A stretch of 64,000 bases of DNA, from positions 68,600 to 132,599 of the forward strand of contig NZ_LMQN01000021.1 of assembly GCF_001425355.1 (NCBI RefSeq), written 5' to 3'. Each line of letters begins with the position of its first letter. Positions within the stretch are counted from its first letter, which is position 1. This DNA is from Chryseobacterium sp. Leaf405 (GTDB taxonomy: Bacteria; Bacteroidota; Bacteroidia; Flavobacteriales; Weeksellaceae). Positions 23,491 to 32,536 of the stretch are shown here, one piece after another. The translations under genes were made by a program, and so were the position numbers. A model generated the notes under the pieces. That model was not told where the DNA came from. It saw only the letters and a list, made by a program, of their open reading frames with translations, and made no database searches.

Positions 23491-25452
23491 ATGAGAAAAA
23501 GTTTATTTGCTATTGGCTTATTAGCCATTACTTCTGTTCAGGCGCAGAATGTTTTAGTGCACGTTGATGACGCTGCCACTACGTATGTAAGCAAAGGTAC
23601 ACTGGTTTACAGTGGAGGAGGCTTACAGATGAAAGGAAATGGAATTGTTGAAAATCACGGTAATTTTATGGTTACTGGTAGTGCAACAGATTCTTTTAGA
23701 ACCATTGATGCTTCAGATGTTGATAAAACAGAATCCAATGGTGGTGGCAATTTCATTAATAAGTTAAATGAGCCGGGAGCTTATGCAACTTATAACGTGA
23801 ATGATCCCTTAGTTGCTCCAGCTTACACGTATGGACAATTATTCATTTCTAACATACCTCAGGCAAATCTTACAGGTATTGTTGATCAGGAATTTAAAGC
23901 AATCAATCACGGCTCTTATCAGCAGATAGGATTACCTTTCTATGATAAGTCAGCTTCTACTTTAAGTACTGAATTGGGGAAAACATTTTCTAATGTGAGA
24001 TATTCCCAAAATGAAATTCTTTCTGCAAACAATACTAATATTGTTTCTGTTAATTTTCCGACTTGGTCCAAGTTGGGATCAGCACTTCCGGGGTATACTT
24101 ATTATATGTTAGGAGGTTCTGGTTTAGATCTAAGTACTACTACAAGAACACTTAAAGGACGCCCTTTGACTGATATTGGTACATCTGTTACACTTCAGGG
24201 TGCTGCTGCTGCAGTTAACTTTGGTACAAATGGGAATGCTACCAATCAGTACAATGAGAAATATTATACTTATGTTCAGGACGAGTTTGTAACGACACCT
24301 TGGCAGGGAACATATGGTAGATATATGTATCAGTTTGCAAATCCATTCCTTACAAATCTTGATTTGTCACAAATTGCTGTAAACGAAGCAAATGGAGATG
24401 GAGTAAATTTAACAACAATCCAAGGGGTAAGACTTGAAGTTTCTCCTAATGCAGTTCAGACCACTACTGGCGGAACTACTGCTGTTGGAAGTTCAGCATA
24501 TAAATTCGTGACTTTTGCATCCGGAGCTCCTACAGGAGATGTCGATTATATGTCGGTAAGACCAATGGGAACATTTGTTATTAAACTTAACAGTGATGCT
24601 GCTACGGATCAGTTAAATTTTGCTAATTTAAGAAGATTTAATTATTATACAAGAGACGCAGGTACTGCTTATAATGTTGCTGCTAATAAAAATACTGCAG
24701 GTAACGGATCTGTTAAACAGCTTGCCGTTATCGGTCTAGATAACAATGGTAACGAAATTGCAAGAACTTATTATGTTGTATATCCTGCTGGTACAACGGG
24801 ACACTCTGCTACACAAGCAAAAACTCAGGTTAAGGCAGATACAAGTGATTTGTTAGGTACTTATGAGGAAGCTTTAGCAGGAGGATATGATACTAACTAT
24901 ACAAACCAATACTGGTTATATATTAATGAGGCTAACGAAAATACCTTTCAAGGAAAGAATATTAAGTTAGTTAATTATGATCTTGCAAAAGTAAAATCAT
25001 ATAAATTTGAAATCAGAGAAAATGCTCAATTAGTAAGTAATGGAACGCATGCTCTGTCTAGTGGAATTGGTTTTTACTATAAAGCTGCAAACGGAACTGT
25101 ACAACAAGCTATTCAAGGAGCAGTAGTTCCTGTTGCTGGTACAGAATATGATTTATACTATGGTGAACCTAGTAATGTTGTGTTAGCTGCTAGTGAAAGT
25201 AAATCTCCATCATCAAGAACGGTAGTGGTGTATAATCCTGGTATTGAGAATTATATTGTAAGATTTGACCCTAATTGGAAAAAAGCAGATATTGAAGTTT
25301 ATGATATGAGTGGTAAACTAGTTATCTCTAAAAAAGCAGTTGCTGCTTCTACAGATTTTGTAATTGAGCTTGACGGTAAAATTAAAAATTCTTATGTAGT
25401 AAAAGTAGTCTCTGACAAAGGAGAAGTCGTTAACACAAAAATATTGAGATAA
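23491..25452 (+). CDS. large secreted protein with type IX sorting domain
   Basis: The 653-residue precursor has a signal peptide (MRKSLFAIGLLAITSVQAQ). Its large central part is Gly/Thr/Asn-rich and beta-like and has no recognised enzymatic motif. The C-terminal 80 residues (RTVVVYNPGIENYIVRFD...ADIEVYDMSGKLVISKK...SYVVKVVSDKGEVVNTKILR) form a T9SS sorting domain. It should therefore be secreted or displayed on the cell surface. The small membrane-anchored protein encoded 2 bp downstream is probably produced with it. Confidence 0.85.
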   Translation: MRKSLFAIGLLAITSVQAQNVLVHVDDAATTYVSKGTLVYSGGGLQMKGNGIVENHGNFMVTGSATDSFRTIDASDVDKTESNGGGNFINKLNEPGAYATYNVNDPLVAPAYTYGQLFISNIPQANLTGIVDQEFKAINHGSYQQIGLPFYDKSASTLSTELGKTFSNVRYSQNEILSANNTNIVSVNFPTWSKLGSALPGYTYYMLGGSGLDLSTTTRTLKGRPLTDIGTSVTLQGAAAAVNFGTNGNATNQYNEKYYTYVQDEFVTTPWQGTYGRYMYQFANPFLTNLDLSQIAVNEANGDGVNLTTIQGVRLEVSPNAVQTTTGGTTAVGSSAYKFVTFASGAPTGDVDYMSVRPMGTFVIKLNSDAATDQLNFANLRRFNYYTRDAGTAYNVAANKNTAGNGSVKQLAVIGLDNNGNEIARTYYVVYPAGTTGHSATQAKTQVKADTSDLLGTYEEALAGGYDTNYTNQYWLYINEANENTFQGKNIKLVNYDLAKVKSYKFEIRENAQLVSNGTHALSSGIGFYYKAANGTVQQAIQGAVVPVAGTEYDLYYGEPSNVVLAASESKSPSSRTVVVYNPGIENYIVRFDPNWKKADIEVYDMSGKLVISKKAVAASTDFVIELDGKIKNSYVVKVVSDKGEVVNTKILR

Positions 25453-25453
25453 T

Positions 25454-25681
25454 ATGAAAGCTTTAAATAAATTAATATCAACTTTTTTTCTTTTTGCAAT
25501 TTTAATGGTTAGTGCTCAGTCGCGACCTGCTGTTCCGGCACCTGGTGAAGAAACTAGTCGTGGTATTGTGGGACCTGGAGCTCCTGCATCGCCCATCGAT
25601 ATGTATATCTTAGCTTTAGGTATTATAGCAGTGATGTTGATCGTATTTTTCACTAAAAAATATGCAAACAAACATATATAA
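25454..25681 (+). CDS. small exported protein with C-terminal membrane helix
   Basis: The 75-residue product has an N-terminal signal (NKLISTFFLFAILMVSAQS), a short Pro/Gly-rich middle (RPAVPAPGEETSRGIVGPGAPASP) and a C-terminal hydrophobic helix (MYILALGIIAVMLIVFF) ending in Lys residues. The signal-linker-anchor layout occurs in small Bacteroidetes proteins encoded after large surface proteins. The function is unknown. It is translationally close to the T9SS gene (1-bp gap) and followed by a terminator. Confidence 0.65.
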   Translation: MKALNKLISTFFLFAILMVSAQSRPAVPAPGEETSRGIVGPGAPASPIDMYILALGIIAVMLIVFFTKKYANKHI

Positions 25682-25702
25682 AATTTTATTAAAATAATAT
25701 TA

Positions 25703-25736
25703 AACTCTCTGATTAGTCGGAGAGTTTTTTTATTTT
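25703..25736 (+). terminator. intrinsic terminator
   Basis: AACTCTC and GAGAGTT pair around a short loop and are followed by a long T-rich run. It ends the transcript of the genes at 23491 and 25454. Confidence 0.8.
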
Positions 25737-25742
25737 TACGTT

Positions 25743-27029
25743 ATGAAAAAGATTTTTACAGTATCGGCATTATTAGCTGCATTTTCATTACAGGCACAAT
25801 TTACAGTTTCTATTCAGGCACCAGCTGAATTCAAAGATCAGGATGCTATTTTATATACTTTAAATGGTTCTAAAGATATTATTGTTTCACAAGAAAAAGC
25901 TAAAAACAACACATGGACTTTTAAATATCCTCAAAATTATATGGGGATGATGAAAGTATATTTTCCGGGATCAAATAATACTTTTAATTTTATTTCGGAA
26001 AATAAAAATGTTAATGTAAAGCTTGAGACGCAAAACAATAAAGTGACCAACATTGTTTATCTCGATGAAGCAAATGATATTATGAGTAAAACTCAAGAAG
26101 GTTCTCAGAAGAAAGAACTAATATTGCCTGCTTTATCACAGATCAAAGAGTATTATAAAGATAATACAGAGTTCGGAAAAGCGCTGAAAGCTGAGATTAG
26201 CAGACTTTCCGGTGGTTCAAGTAATATCGACCAGGCTCAGCACCCTTTTATTTTTTATTATAACACAAACTCGGCTAAATATCTTTCCAACGATAATTCT
26301 AAAAAAGCAACACAGGAAGAGATTATCAATTTTATTGATAAGTCTAATGATATGCTGGAAACGTCATCACTGTTAAGACCTATTTTAGTTAGTTATTTAA
26401 ATACAGGAGGGAATACCAATGTTGGTGCTTCTGTAGACAAACTGCTTGACAGATTAAAAGTTGAAACGCCACGTGGACAAACTGTTCTTTCTGAATTGAT
26501 AGATATTTTTGACGTGTATGATATGAAAGAATATAAAGATAAATATCTTAGTCTTGCTAAAAATCTTAAGTGTACAATCACCGACAGACTTGCATCAACA
26601 TTAAAATCTAATGCAAATGTTGAAATTGGCGCTGTTTTCCCGAATAATAAATTCCAATCGGCTGTTAATACCACTGCAAAGTCTTTGTATGATATTAAGG
26701 CTGATAAAAAAGTCATTGTTTTCTGGTCATCTACATGTTCACATTGTGAGACCGAACTTCCGCAGTTATTGGCAAAGTATACTGATTTAAAAGCTAAAAA
26801 TATTCAGATTGTAGGATTATCTTTAGATGTAGACAAGGATTCTTATACCAAGAAAATCTCCGCGTTCCCTTGGGTAAATGATTCAGAATTGAAGGGCTGG
26901 AACAGCAGTTATGTTGATACCTATAATGTTCATGCAACTCCAACATATTTTATTTTAGATGCTAACAATAAGATAATCAATAGACCAGAACATGTTGGTG
27001 ATGTTTTAGAATATTTTAAGTTAAAATAA
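25743..27029 (+). CDS. TlpA-like thioredoxin-family protein
   Basis: The 428-residue protein has a signal peptide (MKKIFTVSALLAAFSLQAQ), an N-terminal beta domain of the kind that precedes many Bacteroidetes TlpA proteins (about residues 20-130), a helical middle domain, and a C-terminal thioredoxin-like domain. The active site is WSSTCSHCETELP (CxxC, about residue 335), and the cis-Pro region reads VHATPTYFILD. It should act as a periplasmic thiol:disulfide reductase or related redox protein. Confidence 0.85.
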   Translation: MKKIFTVSALLAAFSLQAQFTVSIQAPAEFKDQDAILYTLNGSKDIIVSQEKAKNNTWTFKYPQNYMGMMKVYFPGSNNTFNFISENKNVNVKLETQNNKVTNIVYLDEANDIMSKTQEGSQKKELILPALSQIKEYYKDNTEFGKALKAEISRLSGGSSNIDQAQHPFIFYYNTNSAKYLSNDNSKKATQEEIINFIDKSNDMLETSSLLRPILVSYLNTGGNTNVGASVDKLLDRLKVETPRGQTVLSELIDIFDVYDMKEYKDKYLSLAKNLKCTITDRLASTLKSNANVEIGAVFPNNKFQSAVNTTAKSLYDIKADKKVIVFWSSTCSHCETELPQLLAKYTDLKAKNIQIVGLSLDVDKDSYTKKISAFPWVNDSELKGWNSSYVDTYNVHATPTYFILDANNKIINRPEHVGDVLEYFKLK

Positions 27030-27030
27030 A

Positions 27031-27061
27031 TTTGGTGGGAGCAAATATTTTCCTATATTTG
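27031..27061 (+). promoter_or_regulatory. promoter of the tRNA-Met gene
   Basis: TTTG (27031-27034) and TATATTTG (27054-27061) are 19 bp apart and end 12 bp before the tRNA. Confidence 0.7.
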
Positions 27062-27073
27062 CACCACGAAAAA

Positions 27074-27147
27074 GGCGAGGTAGCTCAGTTGGTTAGAGCG
27101 CAGGATTCATAACCCTGAGGTCACGGGTTCAATTCCCGTCTTCGCTA
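27074..27147 (+). tRNA. tRNA-Met (anticodon CAT)
   Basis: The 74-nt cloverleaf is complete. The acceptor arms are GGCGAGG/CTTCGCT with a G-T first pair, then the D arm GCTCAGTTGGTTAGAGC, the anticodon loop TTCATAA and the T arm ACGGGTTCAATTCCCGT. The discriminator base is A, and CCA is not encoded. G1-U72 as first pair and the D-arm sequence fit an elongator Met tRNA rather than the initiator. A tRNA-Ile2 (modified CAT) is the alternative and cannot be excluded. Its 3' end is the attachment site of the element that follows. Confidence 0.93.
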
Positions 27148-27148
27148 C
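27134..27148 (+). repeat. attachment-site repeat, copy in the tRNA 3' end
   Basis: TCCCGTCTTCGCTAC, 15 bp, covers the end of the T arm, the acceptor 3' strand and the discriminator base. The identical sequence occurs at 37143-37157, 10 kb downstream. This is the expected product of tyrosine-recombinase integration into a tRNA gene. Confidence 0.85.
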
Positions 27149-27152
27149 AATA

Positions 27153-27195
27153 AAAAATCCGTATCATGTTGATTAAAAACATTTTACGGATTTTT
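27153..27195 (+). terminator. intrinsic terminator after tRNA-Met, supplied by the element
   Basis: AAAAATCCGTA and TACGGATTTTT form the outer stem, with ATGTT/AACAT inside, followed by T residues. Because it lies inside the element, integration gave the tRNA gene a new terminator. Confidence 0.65.
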
Positions 27196-27206
27196 GCTTT
27201 TGTATC

Positions 27207-27225
27207 ATTCCCGGCATATTCCCGG
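27207..27225 (+). repeat. 19-bp repeat near the left end of the element
   Basis: ATTCCCGGCATATTCCCGG is itself two ATTCCCGG units around CAT. The identical 19 bp occur at 36994-37012, in the same orientation. These are probably recombinase or excisionase binding (arm-type) sites. Confidence 0.65.
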
Positions 27226-27271
27226 TAATACAAAAGTTTTGAAAATATTGTTTGACTAGATCGAACAATTT

Positions 27272-28936
27272 TTATTCTTCTATATCAAAATCAAAAACTT
27301 TATAATCTGGTTTCCTAAAATATGGATATCCTACATTTATCATTTTCATGTGGTCATCTTCGTCAATTACGACAGTAAAAGTTTTATCCTGAAATGTATT
27401 TTCAACTACTTCTTTAAACCATTTAAGTGTATACAGTCTATAAGTATTGTTATACATTATGAAGGTTGGAGTATTAATTATAAAAATGCCTTCTAGATTA
27501 GATTCTCCAAATTCGTACAGTCGGTTATTTAAATGCACTTGAAAGTGTTCTTGTAATGCATCTTTATTGCTAGATAGAAAATCTAGTTTTCTTTTCATTG
27601 TTTTATTATAGTTCTTTTTGTTTGTTTCAAAATAGGCATAATCGTTTTTCCAATTATTCATATCATATCGACTAATTAAATGCTTACTATCTGCTATGTA
27701 AATTTTATTATTTAGAATAAAAACAAAATCTAATTCTCCACAGTCATCATTATGTATATTTATGTTTCTATTGTTCCACTTTTTTAATTTTGTTATGTTT
27801 CTATCATAAATAATATTGTTTGCCTTCAGGATTTCTTCAATAGCGTCTTCTAGTATTTTATCATTTTTTATATACACTGATTTTATGTAATTATCGAAAC
27901 ATGTACTTTTCCACTCAATAGGATATTTATCCCAGCCAAAAGCATTTGTGGACAGTGAAACCATACTCTCATTAAATGATTGTCTACCTACTATAGCATA
28001 ATCCTTACCATCTACATTCCATACAAGAATAGGTCTGTATAGATACCTATTAATTAATTGAGGTTTGTAAACCTCTTCATCTATTGTCATTTTATTATCT
28101 TTTGACAATGTAAGTCCATCAAATATAATGTTCCCAGTCTCAATTGGTACTTGAAAAAAATGGTTTAGGTTTATGGCGAAATATTTCCATTCTATAAAAC
28201 TATATTGCCCTCCTTCTAATGAATTATGAATCTCCTGAAGTGTTGCCGGAATGTTATTAAAATCTGTTTCAAAACATTTTTTAAATGCGTTTTTAAATTC
28301 ATTGAAATGATTTTGGTCTATTATTGCTTCTTTTAAGTGTTCTGGATGCATAGTTCCAAATTCTTTAAAAATCATTTCGTAATGATGTTTATGATCGAAA
28401 TAAAATAGATCCTCATCCGTAAATTTTAAATCTATACAATCTTCTACCAAATGTTGTTCAGCTAAAAGATTAGAGATTGTAAACATAAAATCACCTAAGT
28501 ATAGTAATTCATCAATAATCAATTCTTTTTCTTTAAGGTAATGTTCACTTCCATGTCTATGGGAATTAAGTTCTAAATCACATGCTTGTGTAAGACATAG
28601 TTTTAAAACTCTTCGATAAACGGCGAAGTCTTGATTTCTCATTTGAGCTATTGGAGAATAATTTGGATTTTCAGAATGAAAATCGCAAGAGTAATCATGT
28701 AAAAAAAATAATCCTAGATAAAACGCTGAATCAGTTTGCGACCTGATTACTTCTAGAAATTTTTCTTCAAACCAATCTAATGAGAAAAAAAGAATGTTTT
28801 TCATCTCATCTAGTGAGTAATTTCCTTTTCCAAATTTTTTAATCAATTCTATAGATAATAAGGGTCTGTACTTATTTATTGCTATTTCGTTGTACCAAGA
28901 AATTAATCTTCCGTCTGGTGTAAAATATATAGGCAT
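27272..28936 (-). CDS. PD-(D/E)XK nuclease-like protein of unknown family
   Basis: The 554-residue protein is unrecognised over its first 330 residues, which are helical and rich in aromatic and His residues. Near the C-terminus, CGELDFVFILNNKIYIADSKH gives Glu401, Asp403, Asp416 and Lys418 in a D-(x12)-D-x-K arrangement on predicted strands, the core of the PD-(D/E)XK nuclease fold. This fold is used by restriction and defence nucleases. The gene is downstream of the PHP-ATPase and DUF6150 genes on the same strand and is the cargo gene nearest the tRNA end of the element. A nuclease role is inference; the motif is seen but short. Confidence 0.55.
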   Translation of the reverse strand: MPIYFTPDGRLISWYNEIAINKYRPLLSIELIKKFGKGNYSLDEMKNILFFSLDWFEEKFLEVIRSQTDSAFYLGLFFLHDYSCDFHSENPNYSPIAQMRNQDFAVYRRVLKLCLTQACDLELNSHRHGSEHYLKEKELIIDELLYLGDFMFTISNLLAEQHLVEDCIDLKFTDEDLFYFDHKHHYEMIFKEFGTMHPEHLKEAIIDQNHFNEFKNAFKKCFETDFNNIPATLQEIHNSLEGGQYSFIEWKYFAINLNHFFQVPIETGNIIFDGLTLSKDNKMTIDEEVYKPQLINRYLYRPILVWNVDGKDYAIVGRQSFNESMVSLSTNAFGWDKYPIEWKSTCFDNYIKSVYIKNDKILEDAIEEILKANNIIYDRNITKLKKWNNRNINIHNDDCGELDFVFILNNKIYIADSKHLISRYDMNNWKNDYAYFETNKKNYNKTMKRKLDFLSSNKDALQEHFQVHLNNRLYEFGESNLEGIFIINTPTFIMYNNTYRLYTLKWFKEVVENTFQDKTFTVVIDEDDHMKMINVGYPYFRKPDYKVFDFDIEE

Positions 28937-28963
28937 AAATTAAATGTTATACGTGTAGATTTA

Positions 28964-29296
28964 TTAATGAGATTTTAATTTAACTTCATCTTCAAATTTT
29001 GTAAAATAAACTTTCTTAAGATCAGTTGTATTTCTGTCGGCGATATAAACAACTAAGTTTGCATCAGCTCTCAACTTTACTTCTTTCCAGAATCCCGGTT
29101 TTACCTCATCATCATGCGAAACATTTTTTACAATTAGATCTGCTTTGGTTTTATCTTTCGTAATGTAAATAACCAGGTCGGCATCATTCTTAAATTTGGT
29201 ATAGTAGACTTTTTGAGCAGAAATTTTTGAGCACAATATTATAATTGTTACAAAACTGATTCGGTATTTACTAAAAAATTGCTGATATTTTATCAT
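28964..29296 (-). CDS. DUF6150-like small exported protein
   Basis: The 110-residue product has an N-terminal hydrophobic signal (about residues 12-27, ending ILCSKISAQ). Short repeats of the type KVYYTKFKNDADLVIYITKDKTKADLIV follow, which resemble the DUF6150 family of small Bacteroidetes proteins. Each unit pairs a 'V(Y/F)xTKFxxxA(D/N)' strand with a 'xVYI(T/A)' strand. The function is unknown. It starts 5 bp after the stop of the PHP-ATPase gene and precedes the nuclease-like gene by 27 bp, so all three are probably cotranscribed. Confidence 0.6.
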   Translation of the reverse strand: MIKYQQFFSKYRISFVTIIILCSKISAQKVYYTKFKNDADLVIYITKDKTKADLIVKNVSHDDEVKPGFWKEVKLRADANLVVYIADRNTTDLKKVYFTKFEDEVKLKSH

Positions 29297-29301
29297 AATA
29301 T

Positions 29302-32028
29302 CTAAGATTTAAAACCATATTTTTTTTCTCTCTTTCTAAATGCTTCTTCTCCTCCCTCAACAATATCTGCGATATGTTCTCTTATTCCCATACTTTTCAA
29401 CAAATCTTTTTCACTTTTATCGTATTGTTTGGTTTCTTCAATTGCTCCATTTATATAGTCAAAAGTATAAATGCTTGAAGTTTCTTTATCATTTTGACCT
29501 TTTTGATGTGCAATAATAATATTTTCGGCATCAGCATTTACAACTACGTTTGCATTGTGGGTAACTAATATTATTTGTCTTTCTAATTTCTTTTTTCTTA
29601 GATATTCTACTAAGTCTTTTGTAATAGAACGGTTATCTAAATTGTCTTCCGGCTGATCTAAAAGTATAGGGGCATTTGAATTGCTTAAACCAATGATGAG
29701 CATTAAAATAACGAAACTTGCTTTTCCTGTAGACATCTTATCCATTTTATCTCCATCATATAATGTTTCCCAATAATCTACAAAATAATCATCCAATAAA
29801 ACTTTTACTGCATTTGCAGGGTTTCTTCTGTTTTCAGAGTTAAGAACGAAATCCTGTTTTTCTACTATTGAGGAAAATAATTCTTTTATTTGGTTTAAGT
29901 GAGTATTATTATCAAATAGTATCAAATCTTCTTTCTCCTTAAAAAGAGGGTAATTGTTTTCCGGAAAACTTCTTAAATCACTAATGCTTCTTATTCTCTT
30001 ATTGAACTTTGATGCATTAAATTTTGCAGAACCTTCAATTATTAATTTGTCTTCTTCTGTCAATGATGCTCTCTCTTTTAAGATCTCAACGATTTTAGGA
30101 TATTCGTTGAAATTATCTGTATAAAGTTTAAATAGTTTTTCCTTTTCTTTTTGAAGTTCCTGCTTATTTAAAATAATTTCATCTTTTAATTTTTGTGTTT
30201 TTTGTAATGTAATTTTGTCATCACTAACTGTTTTCTCAATTTTGGAAGTCTCCACCCTAATTTGTTCATTTTTTTGATATTCTTCCAGATCTTTATTTAT
30301 GCCATGTCTTCTTTCTGCATAATTATTATAGATAGTTTTAAACAGATTATCATTAACGAATCGTTTTTCTTCAATTTTTAATAGATCTCTAAAAGAAGTA
30401 AGTTCATCAAATTTTTGCTCTATGAAGTCAAATTTTGAATTAAATAGGGATTTTACTTCTTCTTTATTAATAGATTTTTCTATTAATGCTTTTCTACTCT
30501 TTAGTTCTTGTAAGGCATTAATAACTTCCGTATTAAAACCTGTTATTCTTTTGTAGTCCTCATTAGTCTTATTAATTTCAGAATTAATTACTTCTAGTTG
30601 TTCTTTTTTTAGATTGTACTCTTTGATTTGTTCTTCACTTAAACCTAATCCTTTTTTTAATTCTTCAATCCTTTTAGAATTTGATTCAATGCTCTTTTTT
30701 AATGCTTCTTCATTTCCAAGTTCTTTGAGTTCCTTTTCTTTCTCACTGATGTAATTTTTTATCTTAAAATAGTTATCAATAATGTCGTTGCGTAATTCGT
30801 CATTAGAGCGGATATTATACAAAAATTCATTATATTTTTCATAATGTTCAGGTGATTCTAGCAGTAAACCTCTGACATATTTTAATAGTTCATTTCCCTT
30901 TTTGTTTTCAGTAGGCTCTGCAAGTTTTGACAGATAGTTTTGAGGGATATATTTTATATTTGTAATAATTGAGTTTTCTCCATCATATAACCTTTTAGTT
31001 GCACCAGACAAAGTAGTAACTTCAAAATCAAAGTCTTTATCTTTTTCTCTGAAATTATATTTTTCATCACCATTTATATTTGTTATTTTGGAAACCTCAT
31101 CATCCATTTCTAAGGTTTTTGCAATATTATACAGCAAAATAGATTTTCCAGAAGATTTTCCACCAATAATGACATTTAAATTTTTATTTAAATGAATTGT
31201 TGCAGAATTAAAGAGATTATTATTTGAGATGTATTTTACTGAATCAATTATTAGTTTATCCTCTTTAAAATCAGGTTTATGATTTTGTATTTTCACTCTA
31301 TCTTGAGGTTCATAAATAATATGTTTTAAACCTTCAAATGTTGGCTCTGCTTTTATCCAAAGGCTTTGTTTGGGAATATAGTTTTTGATATCATGATTGT
31401 CAGAGCATATAATCATTGGGAGTCTTTGGTTTATTGCTGGGAAAACAATACTGTTATAATCATTCTGATCATTTTCTTGTCCTAATTCATAGATGTCAAT
31501 GTAACCCAAAACTAATTCTTTTTTTTGAGCCATTTTATAAGGCAATGAATTAGTAATATTTTCAACAGTATTTGTTTTACTTCCTGCATGAACAGAAACC
31601 AGACCACCTAGACTATGAATTAGATCACAAGTTTCTTTAAAATCACAGTAGATATTATTATCTCCTCCTTTATCTTGAATATCTTTCGCAGTAATTCCAC
31701 ACTTTGATTGAATTTTAATCCAAATATCATAAATATCAGATTTTTCTGAAAAAATCCCGATATAATGGATAGACTCACTTCCTCCTAGTTCTGCTCTAAA
31801 TTCTATTCCCGGTAAGATTGTAACTTTTCCATTTCCTAACCTTTGGAGTTCTTTAATTCTATCTACATCAATGTAATGATGATCGGTGATAGCAACTACT
31901 TCAATATTATTTGAAATTAATATGTCGATAATTTCTTGATTAGTAATTCCTTTGTTTTTGTAGTCATAAGATGATGGTGTATGAAAGTGTAAATCCCATT
32001 TTCTCCATTCTGAACCGCTTTTTCTCAT
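29302..32028 (-). CDS. PHP phosphoesterase fused to SMC/RecN-like ABC ATPase (TrlF-like)
   Basis: The 908-residue protein opens with a PHP domain: His14-x-His16 (WDLHFHT), Asp49-His50-His51 (AITDHH), Glu76 (LPGIEF), His147 (SVHAG) and Asp210-x-His212 (CSDNHD), a complete metal-binding set. Next comes an ABC ATPase of the SMC/RecN type with Walker A GGKSSGKS (289-296). A long charged coiled coil spans about residues 400-660. The signature region MSTGKASFVILMLIIG, Walker B ILLDQPEDNLDN and H-loop LVTHN follow. Similar PHP-ATPase proteins are annotated as TrlF-family AAA-like ATPases. The combination of phosphoesterase and SMC-like sensor on a mobile element suggests a defence role, as in other ABC-ATPase defence systems. 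That role is inference. Confidence 0.8.
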   Translation of the reverse strand: MRKSGSEWRKWDLHFHTPSSYDYKNKGITNQEIIDILISNNIEVVAITDHHYIDVDRIKELQRLGNGKVTILPGIEFRAELGGSESIHYIGIFSEKSDIYDIWIKIQSKCGITAKDIQDKGGDNNIYCDFKETCDLIHSLGGLVSVHAGSKTNTVENITNSLPYKMAQKKELVLGYIDIYELGQENDQNDYNSIVFPAINQRLPMIICSDNHDIKNYIPKQSLWIKAEPTFEGLKHIIYEPQDRVKIQNHKPDFKEDKLIIDSVKYISNNNLFNSATIHLNKNLNVIIGGKSSGKSILLYNIAKTLEMDDEVSKITNINGDEKYNFREKDKDFDFEVTTLSGATKRLYDGENSIITNIKYIPQNYLSKLAEPTENKKGNELLKYVRGLLLESPEHYEKYNEFLYNIRSNDELRNDIIDNYFKIKNYISEKEKELKELGNEEALKKSIESNSKRIEELKKGLGLSEEQIKEYNLKKEQLEVINSEINKTNEDYKRITGFNTEVINALQELKSRKALIEKSINKEEVKSLFNSKFDFIEQKFDELTSFRDLLKIEEKRFVNDNLFKTIYNNYAERRHGINKDLEEYQKNEQIRVETSKIEKTVSDDKITLQKTQKLKDEIILNKQELQKEKEKLFKLYTDNFNEYPKIVEILKERASLTEEDKLIIEGSAKFNASKFNKRIRSISDLRSFPENNYPLFKEKEDLILFDNNTHLNQIKELFSSIVEKQDFVLNSENRRNPANAVKVLLDDYFVDYWETLYDGDKMDKMSTGKASFVILMLIIGLSNSNAPILLDQPEDNLDNRSITKDLVEYLRKKKLERQIILVTHNANVVVNADAENIIIAHQKGQNDKETSSIYTFDYINGAIEETKQYDKSEKDLLKSMGIREHIADIVEGGEEAFRKREKKYGFKS

Positions 32029-32396
32029 TTTAAAAGTTTTTTATATATGGTTATTAATTTTAATTATTATTTTTTATATAAAAATATGATTATTGTGAAT
32101 AAATATATTACGGCTAACCGTAAAAAGTTTAGTTTTCTCAAATTTATAATTTACTGTTTGATTTGCGTTTTATAACTTAATTACAATTAGATTATATTAT
32201 GGCAGATGAGGTTACTATGATTTTCAAAAATCGGCTTTCGAAAATTCAGATAGGTCAAATCTTTAAAATCTACTTCTGATTTTCGTCTGTCAAATTTTAA
32301 TTTCTATAAAATTATATTCTTCGGTTTACTTATATTTGTAATTGAAAATAAAAACCAAATTATTTGGTAAAATAATATTCGTACTAAAATAGTCTT
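32029..32396. other. AT-rich intergenic region upstream of the PHP-ATPase gene
   Basis: No gene is seen. It holds the short inverted repeat TACGG-CTAA-CCGTA (32109-32122), which has a counterpart TACGG-TTTC-CCGTA at 32541-32554 on the other side of the structured RNA. The promoters for the minus-strand defence-like genes and for the RNA must lie here. Confidence 0.4.
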
Positions 32397-32536
32397 GTAA
32401 GTAGAAATCGGCAAAATTTCAATTATAGAACAAGACGGATTTGTTAGTACGCCTGTAAAGGCGTATTCGTTCCGTTGTTCTATATGGCTTTGCCGAGCCT
32501 CTACTTACAGCGTGAATTGAATACGCTGTTTTTTTT
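32397..32536 (+). ncRNA. candidate structured non-coding RNA with its own terminator
   Basis: Successive nested inverted repeats form one long hairpin: GTAAGTAGA (32397) with TCTACTTAC (32500-32508), TCGGCAAA (32408) with TTTGCCGA (32489-32496), TATAGAACAA (32424) with TTGTTCTATA (32475-32484), CGGA (32436) with TCCG (32471), and apical TACGCC-TGTAAA-GGCGTA (32448-32465). A second hairpin ACAGCGT/ACGCTGT (32507-32529) followed by eight T residues looks like an intrinsic terminator on the plus strand. There is no ORF inside. It may be an RNA linked to the neighbouring genes, or a mobile palindrome. Confidence 0.55.

Noticed and set aside
32397..32536. Structured palindrome as an integron attC site or a retron msr/msd
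   Set aside because: It lacks the GTTRRRY/RYYYAAC ends of attC, no integron integrase is present, and there is no reverse transcriptase anywhere in the window.
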